The position numbers and the translations under genes were made by a program. From the IMG/VR virus record IMGVR_UViG_3300032331_001137, positions 1 through 39,978 of that record: DNA of 39,978 bases; one strand, given 5' to 3'. Under the pieces are notes generated by a model that worked only from the letters and a program-made list of their open reading frames with translations, was not told the origin of the DNA and ran no database searches. The first letter of the stretch is position 1. Every line of letters starts with the position of its first letter. This document shows, one piece after another, positions 1 through 9,999 of this stretch. The DNA is from a virus.

Positions 1-1
1 A

Positions 2-613
2 ACCGAAGAACCCCCAACGGAGCCACCTACGGAAGAGCCGCCAACATGGTGGACTGATCCTCCTACGTTTACTCCACGTCCTACGATTACTATACGGCGT
101 ACACCGCCCCCTACAAGCACGCCACCACCTACAAGCACACCAGTTCCTAGGACGGGCGTATATCGTTCGCAATATCAGAACTACGCTAACCCATTGACAA
201 TGTTCAATGTGAGTAACTACGGGCAAGATGTTCCTACATCTGCTGGCTATAACTATGCCGCTAGTCACCAAGGTATTGATGCGCTTAATCAAAACTTGCG
301 GGATATGGCTGATAGGCAAATGGCGCAAACGTATCCTAACGGTTCACCAAAAGGCGCGGATATGAATGCCGTGCTGAAGGAAATGCGTGCGGTTGGGCTC
401 ACACCAACTGATTTGGAAAATGCGTACTATGGTCGTACTACTGGTTTGAATACGCCGTTTAGTGTGTATGGAAAGAATGCGCCTATACAGACCCCGTTTA
501 GTTTTACTGATGTACAGCAGCCTCAAAAAGTACAGGCACCGCAAACAGTACAACAAAAACAAGTTGCTATGTCCAATGGTATTTTTGACCTAATTAAGAA
601 ACTGCCTAAATGA
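2..613 (+). CDS. Partial virion-region protein with Pro/Thr-rich segment (5' end outside window)
   Basis: The frame is open from base 2 to the TGA at 611-613, giving 203 visible residues, so the gene begins left of the window. The first 60 or so codons are dominated by Pro, Thr and Glu (repeated PPT, TEEPP and STP units), a typical disordered linker. The rest is an ordinary soluble sequence with Asn/Tyr/Gln-rich stretches and no membrane segment. An internal ATG at 194 exists but the frame continues upstream without a stop. The stop overlaps the next start as ATGA at 610. Placed just before ejection-type internal virion genes, it is probably a structural or tail-associated protein. I do not recognise a family. 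Confidence 0.7.
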   Translation, partial: TEEPPTEPPTEEPPTWWTDPPTFTPRPTITIRRTPPPTSTPPPTSTPVPRTGVYRSQYQNYANPLTMFNVSNYGQDVPTSAGYNYAASHQGIDALNQNLRDMADRQMAQTYPNGSPKGADMNAVLKEMRAVGLTPTDLENAYYGRTTGLNTPFSVYGKNAPIQTPFSFTDVQQPQKVQAPQTVQQKQVAMSNGIFDLIKKLPK

Positions 614-1041
614 GCTTAAAAATCAGCTATGTTGATACTAATTATGTCCAGCAAGTCTGGCCTATGGTAAAACCTTTCATTGAAGAAGCCATGACAAAAG
701 GTGGCGATTTTCCTGATTGGGCGCAAAACTACACAGTTGATCACATACAAAGTTTCTTAAGTGCTGGTGCGTGGTTACTTGTTGTTGCAGTGAGTGAAGA
801 AGGCGAAATACAAGGTGCGACTACAATCTCGTTTATCAATTACCCTATGCATCGGGTAGCATTTGTAACGGCAATTGGTGGCAAACTTATTTCAAGCCAA
901 GAGACTTTTGAGCAGTTTAAAGCCTTGTTAAAACTGCGTGGTGCAACGAAAATACAGGGGTACGGGCGCGACTCAATCGTTCGCCTCTGGAAACGATACG
1001 ACTTTGAACCTAGAAATACCCTTGTTGAGGTACTAATATGA
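610..1041 (+). CDS. GNAT-fold-like phage protein (T7 gp13-like position)
   Basis: 143 residues. The pattern resembles a small GNAT acyltransferase fold: an N-terminal helix pair, a strand motif AWLLVVAVSEEGEIQGATTI at about residues 54-73, and a C-terminal GYGRDSIVRLWKRYDFEP segment like the last helix and strand of acetyltransferases. T7-like phages carry a similar small GNAT-like internal virion protein (gp13) just before their large internal core proteins, and the position here is the same. Whether it is catalytic cannot be told; a canonical acetyl-CoA loop (Q/RxxGxG/A) is not evident. It overlaps both neighbours by ATGA, so it is translated with them. Confidence 0.6.
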   Translation: MSLKISYVDTNYVQQVWPMVKPFIEEAMTKGGDFPDWAQNYTVDHIQSFLSAGAWLLVVAVSEEGEIQGATTISFINYPMHRVAFVTAIGGKLISSQETFEQFKALLKLRGATKIQGYGRDSIVRLWKRYDFEPRNTLVEVLI

Positions 1042-2321
1042 GCTATTCACGCCGAGAACTTTATGCCATGGGTGAGCCCCTTGGTGAATGTGTAACCCGT
1101 CTTAAACCCGGTGGAGGCCGCATTTATGGCGGCGGTGGTGGTGGCCCCACATCTTCAACAACTAACACATCTAATATTCCTGATTGGCTGCGCCCTCAAG
1201 TTGAAACAGTACTTGCTGGGTCTATGGAAGAGCTGTTTAATACCAAAGCTGCCATGGATCCAGATACTGGTAAACCCATGCTGAATGAAGCCGGGCAACC
1301 AGTAAAAAATGTTACTGGTGTTAAAGCCGATACGTTCAAACCTTACAGTACAAACCCACAAGACTATGTGGCGGGCTTTAGTCCTTTACAACAACAAGTT
1401 CAGTACAACGCTGCAAATATGCAAATGCCTAGTCAGTACAACCAAGCAACGGGTATGACTGGTATGGGCGGTATGGGTGCATTAGGTTCTGCTCAGCAAG
1501 CTATGGGCTACGGCCAGCAGGGCGCACGCATGGGTTCGGATTACCTGAATGCCGTAAGTAATACATACAACCCAACAACAGGTGGGTATGAGCCAAGTAG
1601 CGCAATTGGTGCGTTCATGTCGCCTTATACGCAAAACGTAGTCGATGTACAGAACCAAGCCGCTCAACGTCAGGCTGACATTGCTAGAACACAACGCAAT
1701 GCACAGGCAACCAAGTCTGGTGCTTTTGGTGGTAGCCGCCAAGCTCTTGAGAATGCTGAAGCTAATCGATCTTTGCAAAGCCTGATGAACAACAACCAAT
1801 TGCAAGGACAGCAATCAGCTTATCAAAGTGCTTTGCAAAATATGCAAACTGGTGCCGGTCTTGGTCTTCAAGGTCTTGGTCTCGGTTTGCAAGGTGTTAG
1901 TGGTGCACAACAAGGTTATGGTATGGCGGGTCAAGCAGGTGCCAGCCTAGCTAATATTGGTAATCAGCAACTAGCCGCACAGCAAGGTATCCTTGGGTTA
2001 CAAAACCAGATCGGTGGCCAGCAACAAGCTCAGGAACAGCAGATTACAAATCAAGCTATCCAGAACTACGCTAACCAGCAGCAAGCTCCTATGCAGGCTT
2101 ACAACCAGTACAACGCTTTATTGCGTGGCTACGCCGTGCCTGGTATGACTACTACGCAGTACCAAGCTGCGCCTAGCATGACTTCACAAATTGCCGGTCT
2201 TGGCACAGCAGCGGCTGGTGCTTATGGTTTGATGAAGAAAAAAGGTGGCGCGATTAAAGAGCCAAAGGGCCAAGGTATTGACTCTCTTGGTTTATACAAC
2301 GCTTTGAATGCGGGGAAATAA
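1038..2321 (+). CDS. Gly/Gln/Ala-rich internal virion (ejection) protein candidate
   Basis: 427 residues. After a glycine run near residues 33-40 the protein becomes rich in Gln, Gly, Ala, Asn and Met, with a helical QNQAAQRQADIARTQRNAQA-type stretch around residues 205-225 and a Gly-Leu repeat near 275-290. It ends with a basic MKKKGGAIKEP tail. Composition and position between a GNAT-like protein and a transglycosylase protein suit the second internal core or ejection protein of short-tailed phages. No catalytic motif is visible. It starts by ATGA overlap with the previous gene and ends by TAATG overlap with the next, showing tight coupling. Function is inferred from context. Confidence 0.6.
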   Translation: MSYSRRELYAMGEPLGECVTRLKPGGGRIYGGGGGGPTSSTTNTSNIPDWLRPQVETVLAGSMEELFNTKAAMDPDTGKPMLNEAGQPVKNVTGVKADTFKPYSTNPQDYVAGFSPLQQQVQYNAANMQMPSQYNQATGMTGMGGMGALGSAQQAMGYGQQGARMGSDYLNAVSNTYNPTTGGYEPSSAIGAFMSPYTQNVVDVQNQAAQRQADIARTQRNAQATKSGAFGGSRQALENAEANRSLQSLMNNNQLQGQQSAYQSALQNMQTGAGLGLQGLGLGLQGVSGAQQGYGMAGQAGASLANIGNQQLAAQQGILGLQNQIGGQQQAQEQQITNQAIQNYANQQQAPMQAYNQYNALLRGYAVPGMTTTQYQAAPSMTSQIAGLGTAAAGAYGLMKKKGGAIKEPKGQGIDSLGLYNALNAGK

Positions 2322-4237
2322 TGGCCGGTATTGCTCAAAAAATTATTGCTGACCCCGATAGTTTCTCTATCGATATGCTCACGCAAGGCGTGCAGGACGG
2401 ATCCGTCCCTGCTTATATTGGCGTCCCGTTAATTCAAGAAAAGATGCAAGCCCAAAAAGAGCAAGAAGCCTTAATGGGTGGCACACAGCAAGAGGGAGAG
2501 CCTCCAATTGCACATCAAATTTTGGGCGAAGCTCAACAGACTAACGGAGTTGAAGCACTACCTACCGGCTTACCTGCCGAAGGTTTTGCGCCTGGTGGCA
2601 TCATTACATTTGCTGATGGTGGCTATGCAGATGATGAAGAAGATGATGGGGAAGAAGACAGCTCCAGTATGAGCGAAGATGAGCAAAGATTGTTCAACGC
2701 TTTACGTAGCCGCTTAGCAAGTTCTAGTGAGTATGAAGAAATGTCTGGCATCGGTGCGCTGCCGTTAGGTGCTGCCAAAACTGCTGTTCGCGAAACTAAA
2801 CACGAAGTCTCATCTAAAGTTGGTGATGAGCCTAAAAGGACCAAGTCCGAAGGCGTTAAACAGCTTTACAAAGAAGATACACCCACTGGCGGTATCTCGC
2901 AGTTGACCAAAGAAGGCACACCTGCCGGTGATCTAATTGATAAGATCATGCAAAAAGAAAGCGGTGGTCGCCGCTATGATAAGAATGGTAATCTATTAGA
3001 GGGTCCGCAGACCAAGTATGGCACTGCCAAAGGTGAGATGCAGGTTATGGATGCTACTGCCCGTGATCCTGGTTATGGGATTCGTCCCGCACGCCCCGGG
3101 GATCCTGATGATTTAGCTCGTGTAGGTCGCGAATATTTTAGCGTCATGCTTGATCGCTACAAAGATCCTAAAATTGCCGCTATTGCTTACAACTGGGGTC
3201 CAGGCAACACAGACAAATGGTTGGCTGCTGGCGCGGATATGTCTAAGCTTCCTAGAGAGACTTACAACTATTCACGCAACATGGCCGCTGGTGGTGAAGT
3301 TCCTGGCTTTGCTGGTGGTGTCTATATGGATCCAATGGGTAATGTAGTCCCCGGTGATGAGCCTGAGTACACTGGCACACCTTTTAGACCTGGTGAGGCT
3401 ATTCAAAATTGGTCCATGGGTCTTGGCTTGTCTAATACCGAAGACATTCTTCGTCGGCAAGAAGAAAAGAAAAAAAGAGACGCTGCAAAGAAAACTAAAC
3501 CTATTATTACGGACGCAGATAAAGAAGCCGCCGCTGCAGAAACTGAAAAGTTAAAACGGTTGGCTAGTGTCGCTGCAACGACCAGAGCATCTGAAGAAGC
3601 CCCCGCCGTTGCCCCCGCCGCTGCCCCCGCTGAAGTTAACCCGATGGGTGACTACCTTGGTGACTATGCCGCGTACCTTAAAGATCAACGTGCGGAAAAT
3701 GCTAAGAATAAGGAACAAAATAAGTACTTAGCTCTCTTACAAGCTGGTCTTGGCATGATGGGCGGTACATCCCGTTACGCCGGTGCAAACATTGGCCAAG
3801 GCGCAAGTCAAGGCGTAGCTGCATTGATGGCAGGTCGCAAACAAGAGTCCGCTGATGACCGTGCACTTCAACAAGGTATGTTAGGTCTTTCCCGCGCAGA
3901 CCTGTATAACAAGATGCATAGCGAAGATATTGCTCGTAGAAAAGAAGCTGGTATTAAAGGCGAAGAAGCTAAATACATGAGCCAGATCGTATCCTTGCAA
4001 AATGCGGCATATAAAAATGCAGTCACTTTAATTGGTCAGGATAAACTGGGGGCAATGGAGCCCACCGCTGCCGAGGCAAGAGTCCAAGAAGTAGCAAACA
4101 AAATGTTAAGTAACTCTAAGGCTTATCGTGATTTGCACAAAAAAGCAAAACTTGGTGACCCGTTTGAGGGTATGGACAGCGGCGGTGGATCGGGTACCAT
4201 AGAGCGTAATTGGAGCGATCTTGGAAAGAAAAAATAA
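2321..4237 (+). CDS. Internal virion protein with lytic transglycosylase domain
   Basis: 638 residues. Residues about 203-325 resemble an SLT-type lysozyme-like domain: catalytic Glu213 in KESGG, GEMQVM at 238-243, AYNWGPG at 289-295 and an LPRET-Y-Y segment at 310-318. Such domains cut peptidoglycan so that phage DNA can cross the cell wall. Around it are low-complexity regions: an acidic run (DDEEDDGEED) near 104-113, Gly-rich FADGG and FAGG motifs on both sides, and an Ala/Pro-rich linker near 425-440. The C-terminal third is helical. In T7-like phages the transglycosylase sits on the largest internal protein; here it is separate from the giant protein downstream, whose ATG overlaps this stop. 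Confidence 0.8.
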   Translation: MAGIAQKIIADPDSFSIDMLTQGVQDGSVPAYIGVPLIQEKMQAQKEQEALMGGTQQEGEPPIAHQILGEAQQTNGVEALPTGLPAEGFAPGGIITFADGGYADDEEDDGEEDSSSMSEDEQRLFNALRSRLASSSEYEEMSGIGALPLGAAKTAVRETKHEVSSKVGDEPKRTKSEGVKQLYKEDTPTGGISQLTKEGTPAGDLIDKIMQKESGGRRYDKNGNLLEGPQTKYGTAKGEMQVMDATARDPGYGIRPARPGDPDDLARVGREYFSVMLDRYKDPKIAAIAYNWGPGNTDKWLAAGADMSKLPRETYNYSRNMAAGGEVPGFAGGVYMDPMGNVVPGDEPEYTGTPFRPGEAIQNWSMGLGLSNTEDILRRQEEKKKRDAAKKTKPIITDADKEAAAAETEKLKRLASVAATTRASEEAPAVAPAAAPAEVNPMGDYLGDYAAYLKDQRAENAKNKEQNKYLALLQAGLGMMGGTSRYAGANIGQGASQGVAALMAGRKQESADDRALQQGMLGLSRADLYNKMHSEDIARRKEAGIKGEEAKYMSQIVSLQNAAYKNAVTLIGQDKLGAMEPTAAEARVQEVANKMLSNSKAYRDLHKKAKLGDPFEGMDSGGGSGTIERNWSDLGKKK

Positions 4238-7200
4238 TGCCATACAACTTGCGGCTTCCAAACGGAGTAGTACTTAAAGATATTCCTGACGATGTTTCAG
4301 ATGATGATGTCCGCAAGAAAGTTCTTGAGGAGTTTCCTGACATTGCGCTTAAAGAAAAGCGTACATGGGGTGAGGCGGGGATTGATACTTTAGCCAGTTT
4401 AGGTTCAGGTATAGGACAACTTGCGCAGTTTCCAGACCAATTTGGTCGTTTAATTACTGGCGCAAAACCAAGAGAAGCATTAGAGACCACACCTGATGAA
4501 ACCCCCGGGCTATTCAAAGAAGGCCCTGCTGCACTTCTTGGCGCATACGGCAAACAATTTGAAGATTACAGCCAGGGGCAAAAGACCGCCATACTTCGTG
4601 CTAAAGAACAAGCACGTGCGGAAAAGATTCAGAAGGCCGAAGGATTCACTGATGAATTCCTTACTTCTATCAAAGAGACAGCCAAAGATCCTGCGCTGAT
4701 TTCTTCATTCTTTTTTGAACAGATCCCCAATTTAATTGGCTCTGGTGGTTTTGGTATGTTCACTAAGGGCGGCGCTAAACTGCTCATGCGTAATGCTACT
4801 GAAGAAGCGTTGGCTAAATATGGTGTTCGTGGTGCGGTTGCTGGCGGTGCGATTATGCAAGGTACGGATGTTGGCTCCGATACCTATGAGCAACTCTATA
4901 AGCAGTTGCGTAAACAAGGTACACCTGAAGAAGAAGCTCATGGCATCGCTCTAGCCAAAGGCCGCGTGGCGGCTATTGAAGCGGCGGCTATTAGTTTGGC
5001 GGCTACTAAGCTGCCTGGTGGTAGTTCTATCGAACGCGCACTAGTGGGCCGCAAACTTCCTGGCCAAGGTTTTGTTAAAGGTCTGGCCGGCGAGGCATTG
5101 AGCGAAGGTATTGAAGAGGGTGGCGGTGCACTCGCCAAGAACTACAACGTTCAACAAGTATTTCCTGAGACAAGCTTGATGAAGGGTGTTGGTTCCGCAG
5201 CAGGTCTTGGCGCTCTTGGCGGCGCTTTGCTTGGTGGTGGTGCTGGCGCATTAGGTGGTGGCAACTTGCCTAGCGTCCCTGCTGGAACACTTTTACCTCC
5301 TGTCAATCCACCGACTCCTCCAGCGGTGCAGCCACCGGCGCAACCACAAGGTGCGATGCCACCACAACCCATGCCACCTGGGGTTCCCGGCGTTGCTGCT
5401 AGTCCTAGCGCACCAGTAGGCCCATATACACCACTTAAGCTTACACCAGAAGGTACTCCAGAACGTGATCTGGCAGGTGTCGTGCCGCAAGGTCAGGCAG
5501 TTAACCGCAAAGAGATGATTGGTCCTGATCGTCCGGCTGGTGAGCTCCCCCCTCAAGTGCAAGGCGAGTTGCCTCTGGGAGGCCAAGGTGAATTGTTCCG
5601 CGGTCAGGCACCACAACAACCTGCACAAACTCCTACACAGCTTCCAAAAGTTTCTGCACCGGAATCTATTGGTGGGTTTTTGCGTAAAGTTATTGACATT
5701 GCCAAAGCTGACCCTAGCACTTCAAAAGTAATGCGGGGCAATAATTCATCTACCGCAAAGATTGTGGAAGAGCGCCTGCAAAATTTAATCAATGCAAATC
5801 CGGATTTGGATCATGCAACTGCAATGGAGCAGTTATATCAACAGAACAAGCTCGGTCAAGGCAGAGCACTTTCTCCCGCTCAGCAAGAATTGCTTGATGC
5901 GGCTTATCAACGACTAACAGGGCTAGACATTGAAGAAGGTATTAGAAATCGTTCATTCATGGCTGCTCCCCAAGGCGAGCTCTTCCCAGGAGAAGGAAAT
6001 GCTGAACCACCTGCAACTCCCCCCAATGCACCCGGAGAAGCTCCACCTGATGTGGGAGTTTCTGGCCAACCCCAGCCTCCTGCAACCCCCCAAGGAACTC
6101 CAGGAGGTGTCGGACCTGGAGTGGTACCTGGCGGGGTACCTGCTGGAACGCCTCCAACAGGAACAGGAACTCAGCCAACTGCACTAGACCCTGCAGTGGA
6201 GTGGGATCGCCATCGTGATCCTGCACAACCTGACTACAACCAGCTAAGCCCTGAAGAAAAAACCGCTTGGGATAAATCTGTCGCCGCGGGTCGTAGCACA
6301 GGCACTAACTTTACTAAAGTCATGCAGAAGCACCTTGACCGCAAAGCTGCGGAGCAGGGTAAGTCAGCCGCTGAAATTAAAGCCGCATTTGATAAACATG
6401 GCCAAGAAATGAAGGCGGATATTGAAGCCGACATTAGTGGCAAAACATTTAGCCAAGTTTTAAAATTCCTGACACAAAATGGCCCCGAGGCCAATCGTCA
6501 GATTGCTAAAGCACTAACCGCTCGCGCAAAAGAATTATCAAAGCTTGGGTATACATTTAAGTTCTCCGTTCCAAAGTCTCCAACAGAAGTTAATAGAGTA
6601 GGTGGATATAGTGGTAGCGGTGTTCTTGGACGTGTGTTACCCGGCCAGTATCCAAACTATAAGCACATGGATATCAGCGTTGCTGGTAGAGGTTCAGGTC
6701 AACCGTTTGGTGCCACCTATCGCACAACTACGCACGAGTCTATCCATGCAGTTACTGCGTCGTTAGTTATCTACGGCGAAAAGAATCCTACGACAGAAGC
6801 CGGCAAACTTACAGCCGAATTAGAGAAGCTTAGTAAGTTTGTACTTAAGCACCTGACAGATAAACAAGCCCGTGGTGAAACTTTAACCCGCTCAGAACAA
6901 AAAGTTTTGTCGGGCTCAAACGCGCTAGGCAATACCTACGGAAGAGGCCGCTATAACCAGGCACATGAAATGCTTGCCCACGGCATGACAAGTAACTTCA
7001 TGCAAGAGGTGCTTGAGTCTATCCCCTACAAGGGACGCCGCAGCGTAATGTCGCAGTTTGTGGAAGCCCTCCGTAAAGCACTTGGCCTGTCTCCTAAAAC
7101 AGAAACTGCTTTGTCTCAAGTTATTTTCTTAACTGATCAGATGCTCAACACATCGTTGACACCGATTCAAGGCAGTACTTCCAAACAAGGACCAATCTCG

Positions 7201-9999
7201 GCTACAACAGGGCCGGTCAATGTCCCCGCGCCTGGGCAACCCTACACACTGCCTAAGCTGACTAAGCTTCAGGCACCACAGACAACTGGTCAGCAAGTTA
7301 AGACTGTGGTGGGCAAAGTTCAGAAGAATTGGAACGACAACGACTTCTGGACACGTTTTCGTATTGCTGCGGTGGACCCTACATCTGGCTTAGCTCAGAC
7401 CCTGAGTAGTATGCCCGTATTCCAGAACGGTCAACTTCGCGCTGATATGTTGATACGCTCGTTCAACCAAGTGATCAACCTGATCAAAAATGGTTTGCAG
7501 TCGGGAATTCCCGTTGTCAATAACGACGGTACTATCATCATTCAACAAGATCCCGCTAACCTTGCGCGGTCACAGTTGGTGGCTGACAAGCTTGATAAGA
7601 ACGCAGTGGTGCAGGGCTCCGGCATGACAGGTCGTGAGTTTGTGGGTGAAGTTGCCCGTATCTTGCGCGGTAAAGAAATCTTGGCCATCGATGCACAACG
7701 CCGTGCCAAAGCCGCACAGATGATGGCTGTTGCTAAGAGTAAGATTCAGCAGGCTAAGCAAGCCAAGGCGGCTAACGCCCCGCTCAATGAAATCATGAAG
7801 TTGGTTAACGAAGCCAAAGCTATCCGCGCTCGTTACCGTGAAGACCTGCACGTCAACCGTGAACGCCAAGTTACTCAAGCCCATATGAACTGGGCGCAGC
7901 AGCAAATGCAGGCCGTGCCAGAGATGAAGGAAGTCTTCGACATCTGGGGTAAGACTAACAATTCTTTGATCGATCTATGGGAAAGCGCAGGTCTCCTGTC
8001 CCCTGCACAAGCTGCTTACTACCGCAGCATGAAGTCCTATGTACCTCTCTATGCGGCTCGGGAAGACTTAGCCCCCTTGAAACAAGAAGGCTACACCGGC
8101 AAAGCTGGGGGTACTAAAACTGTTCGTGAGCTTGAGCATCTCTCAGGCAGTGATTTGCAGCGTAACATTTGGGAGAACATGGACAAGCACTATGCCTCCA
8201 TGGTTGCCGCTGCCTACCAGAACCAAACCCGCAAGGTGGCCGTTGGTCAACTTAAAGCTTTAGGTGCTGCAAGAATTGCATCCAAGCCAACTGACCCTGA
8301 TGTGAACTTGCGTTACCGCGACCCCACAAATCCGGATGCGGATGCAAACGGTTACGTGTCTGTGATCTTGGACAACCCCAACGATCTGGCTGCGTTTCAA
8401 ATCATGAACTATGAGATGGGTCCTTTGCTTAAGGGTCTGTCTGCTACGACACAGGTTCTGCGTACTACCGCGTTGCTCAACCCAATGTACTGGATTAAGC
8501 AGTTGATTCGTGACCCATTACACGCAACGTTGGTGGCCAACTCAGGCATCGTGACACCGTTCCATGCAGTGGCTGAGTACGCAAAGATCTTGGCTAACAA
8601 TTCTGCCGAAGCTAAGTTCTTGGCTTCCCGCGGTGTTATTGGTCAAGTAGATTCAACGATTGATATCCACCAATTCTTGAAGCAAGCTGGCACCCAGAAG
8701 TTGAATCCATCCGTGCTCGATAAGATGATGCACAAGGTAATGCAAGCACATGAGGCATCCGATGCTGCAACTCGTGTAGCCATTTTTAAGAAGTCTAGAG
8801 ACCAAGGTCTGAAGCAAGGCATGAGCGTTGATGAGGCCAATGACTACGGTGCCTTCCGTGCACGTGAATCAATCAACTTCTCTGTTCACGGTAACTCCAA
8901 AACTTTGCACGCTTTGCGTCATATGATTCCGTTCTTCTCGGCATCCATTACCAGTATGGACACGTTGTACCGCGCAGCGACAGGCTACGGCTTGAACCCC
9001 CAAGAAAAGGCAGAAGCTCAACGTTTGTTTATAAGCCGAGCCGCCGTCATGGTGGTGCTCTCTACGCTGTACGCTATGTCGCTGCAAGACGATGAGGAAT
9101 ACAAAAAGCTGCCGGACAACGTTAAGGACAACAACTGGCTCATGCCTAACCCATGGGGGACTGACGGCAAATCATTCATTAAGGTTGCTGTACCATTTGA
9201 AGTTGGTTTCTTCTTCAAGACACTACCCGAAGCTTCCGTGCGTTATATGTCCGGCACCAGTACAGGCAAAGAATATTTGCGTTCCGTAGTTGACGGTATT
9301 CGTCACAACTTACCTGGAGAAGGTATCTTGATTCCCCAGGGTGCCAAACCTATCCTTGAAGCCGCAACAAATTACTCGTTCTACTCACGCCGTCCTATTG
9401 AAGGTATGAGCGATCAGGCACTGCCTGTTGCAAGTCGTGGTCCTAATGCAGGTGAAGCAGCTAAGGCGCTCAGTGCTATGGGTTTAGATAAAGCTGGCTT
9501 GTCTCCCGCAATGATTGAGCATTTAACGCAAGCTTATTTTGCTGAGTTAGGTACGTTCACAATGGGCGTGTCTAGCTCAATGATTGCAGCGGCTAACGGT
9601 AAGACACCACCTACCAAGAACATTGAAGAACAGCCGTTCTTTAAATCGTTCATGACCAATCCTAACACCAGTAATGCAGCTACAGATTTTTATGAAATCA
9701 CGCATACGTCCCAGGAAGTTGTTAATCAGTTCAACCGTTATGTAAGCCAAGGCAGGAAAGAAGAAGCCCAAAACTTTATGGCGGATGAGGAAAACAAAAA
9801 GTTATTTGCTGCTGCCCCCGTCTTGCGTAACTTGCAAAACCAAATGAATTTGATTCGCAAACGGGTCAACTATTTGAAAGAGCAAAACGCTGGAGACCCT
9901 GATGCTCGTCAAGCTCAAATCAACGAGTTGATGACCCGATACGATGCAGTGGCTAAGAAGGGTTACCTTGTGTTGGAAAAAGCCGGTATTGAACGGTGA
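4237..9999 (+). CDS. Giant polyvalent internal virion protein with zincin-like motif and LPD38-like region
   Basis: 1920 residues from ATG 4237, chosen over an in-frame TTG at 4210 because GGAAAG precedes it and it overlaps the previous stop as TAATG. The N-terminus (LRLPNGVVL, then DVSDDDVRKKV) is a short module, followed by helical and Gly/Ala-rich hydrophobic stretches near 165-375. Pro-rich linkers lie at about 375-480 and 585-650. HESIH at residues 833-837 is an HExxH metallopeptidase motif; Glu911 in AHEMLAHG is a possible third ligand. Residues about 1390-1620 (TALLNPMYWIKQLIRDP; later RESINFSVHG and HMIPFFSASI) match my memory of Large Polyvalent Protein-associated Domain 38. It probably enters the host with the DNA; the peptidase activity is inferred. 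Confidence 0.8.
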   Translation: MPYNLRLPNGVVLKDIPDDVSDDDVRKKVLEEFPDIALKEKRTWGEAGIDTLASLGSGIGQLAQFPDQFGRLITGAKPREALETTPDETPGLFKEGPAALLGAYGKQFEDYSQGQKTAILRAKEQARAEKIQKAEGFTDEFLTSIKETAKDPALISSFFFEQIPNLIGSGGFGMFTKGGAKLLMRNATEEALAKYGVRGAVAGGAIMQGTDVGSDTYEQLYKQLRKQGTPEEEAHGIALAKGRVAAIEAAAISLAATKLPGGSSIERALVGRKLPGQGFVKGLAGEALSEGIEEGGGALAKNYNVQQVFPETSLMKGVGSAAGLGALGGALLGGGAGALGGGNLPSVPAGTLLPPVNPPTPPAVQPPAQPQGAMPPQPMPPGVPGVAASPSAPVGPYTPLKLTPEGTPERDLAGVVPQGQAVNRKEMIGPDRPAGELPPQVQGELPLGGQGELFRGQAPQQPAQTPTQLPKVSAPESIGGFLRKVIDIAKADPSTSKVMRGNNSSTAKIVEERLQNLINANPDLDHATAMEQLYQQNKLGQGRALSPAQQELLDAAYQRLTGLDIEEGIRNRSFMAAPQGELFPGEGNAEPPATPPNAPGEAPPDVGVSGQPQPPATPQGTPGGVGPGVVPGGVPAGTPPTGTGTQPTALDPAVEWDRHRDPAQPDYNQLSPEEKTAWDKSVAAGRSTGTNFTKVMQKHLDRKAAEQGKSAAEIKAAFDKHGQEMKADIEADISGKTFSQVLKFLTQNGPEANRQIAKALTARAKELSKLGYTFKFSVPKSPTEVNRVGGYSGSGVLGRVLPGQYPNYKHMDISVAGRGSGQPFGATYRTTTHESIHAVTASLVIYGEKNPTTEAGKLTAELEKLSKFVLKHLTDKQARGETLTRSEQKVLSGSNALGNTYGRGRYNQAHEMLAHGMTSNFMQEVLESIPYKGRRSVMSQFVEALRKALGLSPKTETALSQVIFLTDQMLNTSLTPIQGSTSKQGPISATTGPVNVPAPGQPYTLPKLTKLQAPQTTGQQVKTVVGKVQKNWNDNDFWTRFRIAAVDPTSGLAQTLSSMPVFQNGQLRADMLIRSFNQVINLIKNGLQSGIPVVNNDGTIIIQQDPANLARSQLVADKLDKNAVVQGSGMTGREFVGEVARILRGKEILAIDAQRRAKAAQMMAVAKSKIQQAKQAKAANAPLNEIMKLVNEAKAIRARYREDLHVNRERQVTQAHMNWAQQQMQAVPEMKEVFDIWGKTNNSLIDLWESAGLLSPAQAAYYRSMKSYVPLYAAREDLAPLKQEGYTGKAGGTKTVRELEHLSGSDLQRNIWENMDKHYASMVAAAYQNQTRKVAVGQLKALGAARIASKPTDPDVNLRYRDPTNPDADANGYVSVILDNPNDLAAFQIMNYEMGPLLKGLSATTQVLRTTALLNPMYWIKQLIRDPLHATLVANSGIVTPFHAVAEYAKILANNSAEAKFLASRGVIGQVDSTIDIHQFLKQAGTQKLNPSVLDKMMHKVMQAHEASDAATRVAIFKKSRDQGLKQGMSVDEANDYGAFRARESINFSVHGNSKTLHALRHMIPFFSASITSMDTLYRAATGYGLNPQEKAEAQRLFISRAAVMVVLSTLYAMSLQDDEEYKKLPDNVKDNNWLMPNPWGTDGKSFIKVAVPFEVGFFFKTLPEASVRYMSGTSTGKEYLRSVVDGIRHNLPGEGILIPQGAKPILEAATNYSFYSRRPIEGMSDQALPVASRGPNAGEAAKALSAMGLDKAGLSPAMIEHLTQAYFAELGTFTMGVSSSMIAAANGKTPPTKNIEEQPFFKSFMTNPNTSNAATDFYEITHTSQEVVNQFNRYVSQGRKEEAQNFMADEENKKLFAAAPVLRNLQNQMNLIRKRVNYLKEQNAGDPDARQAQINELMTRYDAVAKKGYLVLEKAGIER

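Noticed and set aside
4210-4236. TTG start nine codons upstream for the giant protein
   Set aside because: The ATG at 4237 has GGAAAG at proper distance and overlaps the previous stop as TAATG, the same junction as the gene before.
4116-4553. 145-codon minus-strand frame across the junction of two late genes
   Set aside because: It covers a clear plus-strand gene junction and has no ribosome site or family pattern.
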